Positions 7,301-8,670 of a DNA stretch of 8,670 nucleotides are shown here, in pieces; the stretch's first letter is position 1, and each line of letters opens with the position of its first letter. The stretch covers positions 1 to 8,670 of the forward strand of contig CAMHER010000071.1 in the NCBI GenBank assembly GCA_946184215.1, read 5' to 3'. Source of the DNA: an uncultured Clostridia bacterium (GTDB lineage: Bacteria > Bacillota > Clostridia > Oscillospirales > Oscillospiraceae). The notes beneath the pieces were generated by a model that saw only the letters and a program-made list of their open reading frames with translations, did not search any database and had not been told where the DNA came from. A program made the position numbers and the translations under genes.

Positions 7301-7380
7301 GCATTTTTCAATGTGTGACAGCCCGGACAGCAGAAAAGTGAAAACATGGAGCAAAAACGCAAAAGCACATTTCAATCTGC
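7301..7380 (+). repeat. Direct repeat GCAnnTTTCAAT, two copies 64 bp apart
   Basis: GCATTTTTCAAT (7301-7312) and GCACATTTCAAT (7365-7376) agree at 10 of 12 positions. The six bases after each copy also agree at three positions. The period of 64 bp is close to six helical turns, so both copies would face the same side of the DNA. The downstream copy contains the start of the TTCAATCTGC motif (7371-7380) shared with the GH3 upstream region. Confidence 0.4.
7329..7366 (+). promoter_or_regulatory. Imperfect tandem direct repeat with 21-bp period, candidate AraC-type operator
   Basis: AGCAGAAAAGTGAAAAC (7329-7345) and AGCAAAAACGCAAAAGC (7350-7366) agree at 12 of 17 positions and start 21 bp apart, two helical turns. 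AraC-family regulators commonly bind such tandem sites just upstream of, or overlapping, the -35 region of promoters they activate. The first copy contains the AGAAAAGTGA motif also found before the GH3 gene. Regulation by the adjacent response regulator is an inference. The A-rich composition lowers the weight of the match. Confidence 0.4.
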
Positions 7381-7383
7381 GGT

Positions 7384-7391
7384 GATAAACT
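7384..7391 (+). promoter_or_regulatory. Weak candidate -10 region of the binding-protein gene
   Basis: GATAAACT holds overlapping poor -10 matches (GATAAA or TAAACT, each four of six bases), with no recognisable -35 box 16-18 bp upstream. TAAAAT at 7399-7404 looks better but is only about 4 nt before the ribosome site, too close for a usual leader. A promoter without a -35 box would fit dependence on an activator bound at the 21-bp repeats. Confidence 0.25.
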
Positions 7392-7419
7392 GAATCCATA
7401 AAATAACGGAGGTGTCCCT

Positions 7420-8670
7420 ATGAAAAGCTTCGATCGTTCAAAACATTTGCTCGCAATAGTACTCCTGTTGGCTATGCTGCTTGCTCTCCCTGCGTGCGGA
7501 TCTTCCCCTGCCCCCGCCAGCACCGGTCCCGTAACGATCAAATTCGAGATGTTCTCATTTGGCGAGACACCCGATGAGGCTATGGTAGAAGAAGCTCTGA
7601 ATAATATCACCCGCGATAAGATCGGCGTTGAAGTCGACATTGAATTCTACAATCTGGCAAATTACGAAGAGCAGATCGGCCTCAAAATGGCCGGAAATGA
7701 GGAGATGGATCTTGTCGCCATCCTCGGGGATACCGGAGCCATGGCCCGTCAGGGCGAGCTGATGCCGATCGACAGCCTGCTTGATCAGTATGGTCAGAGC
7801 ATAAAGGACATCTGCGGCGATCTCCTTTATTACGCTACAATCGACGGGCAGAATTATGGCGTTCCCTTTATGGCAAACAAAAAATATGTCGCCACGCTCA
7901 TCTGCCGCAAAGATATCCTTGACGAGTGCGGCATCGATCCCCGTTCCATGACCACTCTCGAAGGCGTAGGCAAGGCATATGAGATCGTCAGCCAGAAATA
8001 TCCGGAAATGACCATGCTGGCTCCGGACGGCGATGGCCTGATCTTCGGTTATTACGGCATCGATAATGAGCATGTGCAGCATGTTTCCTATCTCAGCAGC
8101 GATGCTTATTATCTTGTATCCGTTAACGATGAGCCGACCGTCATCAACTTCTATGAGTCAGACTCCTACCGGCGTGAGCTGGATACGATGCGCGCCTGGT
8201 ACGAGGCCGGCTATATTCTCAAGGATGCGGCAACGACCAGCGAGGTCGGCAGCTTGTCGTATTATGACGGCAGTCTTTTCAGCTACATCAGCAATCAGAA
8301 CTGCTATGGCGAGAAAGTTGAGCCGATCGTTCATGCAGGTCTGTCCAACATCACATTCCCCAGCTATGCCATTCCGCTGAGCGCCGACGTTGTCACCTCT
8401 GCCGATACGCTGGGCGTTGGGATCAGCTCCAACTCCAAAAACGCTGAAGCCGCTATGAAATGGCTCAATCTTCTTTTCTCTGACTCTGAGATGGCGACCA
8501 CGCTCTACTACGGCGCGAAAGACCATCACTGGCAGATGCGCGACGATGGACTGATCGAGTATTGCGACGGCATTGAAGCGGGCAACTCCGGCTGGGAAGC
8601 CGCTTTCAACTGGTGCATCGGAAACTCCGGAGCAAGCTATGTCTTCAAGTCCGTTTCCGATGATCCCGAT
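7420..8670 (+). CDS. ABC transporter extracellular solute-binding lipoprotein, cut off by right edge
   Basis: The frame is open from the ATG at 7420 to the last base, 417 codons with no stop. GGAGGTG (7408-7414) provides a strong ribosome site 5 nt upstream. The N-terminus is a lipoprotein signal: charged start, hydrophobic residues 10-23, then LPAC with lipidated C26. The mature protein opens with a Ser/Pro/Ala-rich linker, then VTIKFEMFSFG (38-48). NITRDKIGVEVDIEFYNLANYEEQI (62-86) and IDGQNYGVPF (141-150) fit the LipO-type family 1 sugar-binding proteins, often linked to a C-terminal DUF3502 domain that would lie beyond the edge. It should capture an oligosaccharide outside the cell and pass it to LplB/YtcP-type permeases, probably encoded downstream. 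Besides C26 there are six cysteines (132, 162, 170, 295, 382, 399), unusual for an exported Firmicute protein. Substrate is unknown; linkage to the GH3 enzyme suggests a beta-linked oligosaccharide. Confidence 0.9.
   Translation, partial: MKSFDRSKHLLAIVLLLAMLLALPACGSSPAPASTGPVTIKFEMFSFGETPDEAMVEEALNNITRDKIGVEVDIEFYNLANYEEQIGLKMAGNEEMDLVAILGDTGAMARQGELMPIDSLLDQYGQSIKDICGDLLYYATIDGQNYGVPFMANKKYVATLICRKDILDECGIDPRSMTTLEGVGKAYEIVSQKYPEMTMLAPDGDGLIFGYYGIDNEHVQHVSYLSSDAYYLVSVNDEPTVINFYESDSYRRELDTMRAWYEAGYILKDAATTSEVGSLSYYDGSLFSYISNQNCYGEKVEPIVHAGLSNITFPSYAIPLSADVVTSADTLGVGISSNSKNAEAAMKWLNLLFSDSEMATTLYYGAKDHHWQMRDDGLIEYCDGIEAGNSGWEAAFNWCIGNSGASYVFKSVSDDPD

Noticed and set aside
7345..7370. CcpA catabolite-repression (cre) site in the binding-protein upstream region
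   Set aside because: The segment around AACGC fails the TGNAANCGNTNNCA pattern at the outer TG, the inner T and the final CA.
7228..7419. Small gene or riboswitch in the gap between regulator and binding protein
   Set aside because: No open frame with a ribosome site is seen, and the only stable hairpin is the terminator; the rest is best explained as promoter DNA with repeats.
7555..8529. Minus-strand open frames opposite the binding-protein gene
   Set aside because: The plus strand has a signal peptide, lipobox, strong ribosome site and family motifs over the same bases; the reverse frames are shadows.

Overview
The window looks like chromosomal DNA of an anaerobic, gut-type Firmicute (class Clostridia, possibly a Lachnospiraceae or Oscillospiraceae relative). 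This rests on protein families only: a YesM/YesN-type two-component system, a Firmicute-type lipoprotein sugar-binding protein, an M3B oligoendopeptidase F, a TnpV-like reading frame, strong GGAGG ribosome sites and moderate GC (judged by eye). No rRNA, tRNA, CRISPR array, complete insertion sequence or phage gene is visible.

Layout. Left block, minus strand, read right to left: a GH3 beta-glucosidase-type hydrolase (4318-2051), then 26 bp later an M3B oligoendopeptidase F (2024-219). A short open frame resembling the N-terminus of TnpV proteins follows directly at the end of pepF and runs off the left edge. Right block, plus strand: a membrane histidine kinase (4419-6143), a response regulator with an AraC-type DNA-binding domain that overlaps it by 20 bp (6124-7227), a hairpin terminator (about 7244-7276), a regulatory gap of about 140 bp, and a lipoprotein solute-binding protein that starts at 7420 and is cut off by the right edge at codon 417. 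A 100-bp divergent promoter region (4319-4418) separates the blocks.

How the parts may work together (inference). The kinase senses an extracellular carbohydrate signal. The regulator activates the binding-protein gene, and probably permease genes beyond the edge. The imported oligosaccharide is cut in the cytoplasm by the GH3 enzyme, which has no signal peptide. The best non-coding evidence is that the regions upstream of the GH3 gene and of the binding-protein gene share two exact 10-mers, AGAAAAGTGA and TTCAATCTGC. They occur in the same order and the same orientation relative to the downstream gene, and one copy overlaps the -35 box of the kinase promoter. The binding-protein region also has an imperfect direct repeat with a 21-bp period, the geometry expected for an AraC-type regulator.

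Nothing here demands a wholly new biological system. The points worth following are the candidate regulon motif, the pairing of a glycosidase with a peptidase, the six extra cysteines of the lipoprotein and the TnpV-like frame at the left edge.
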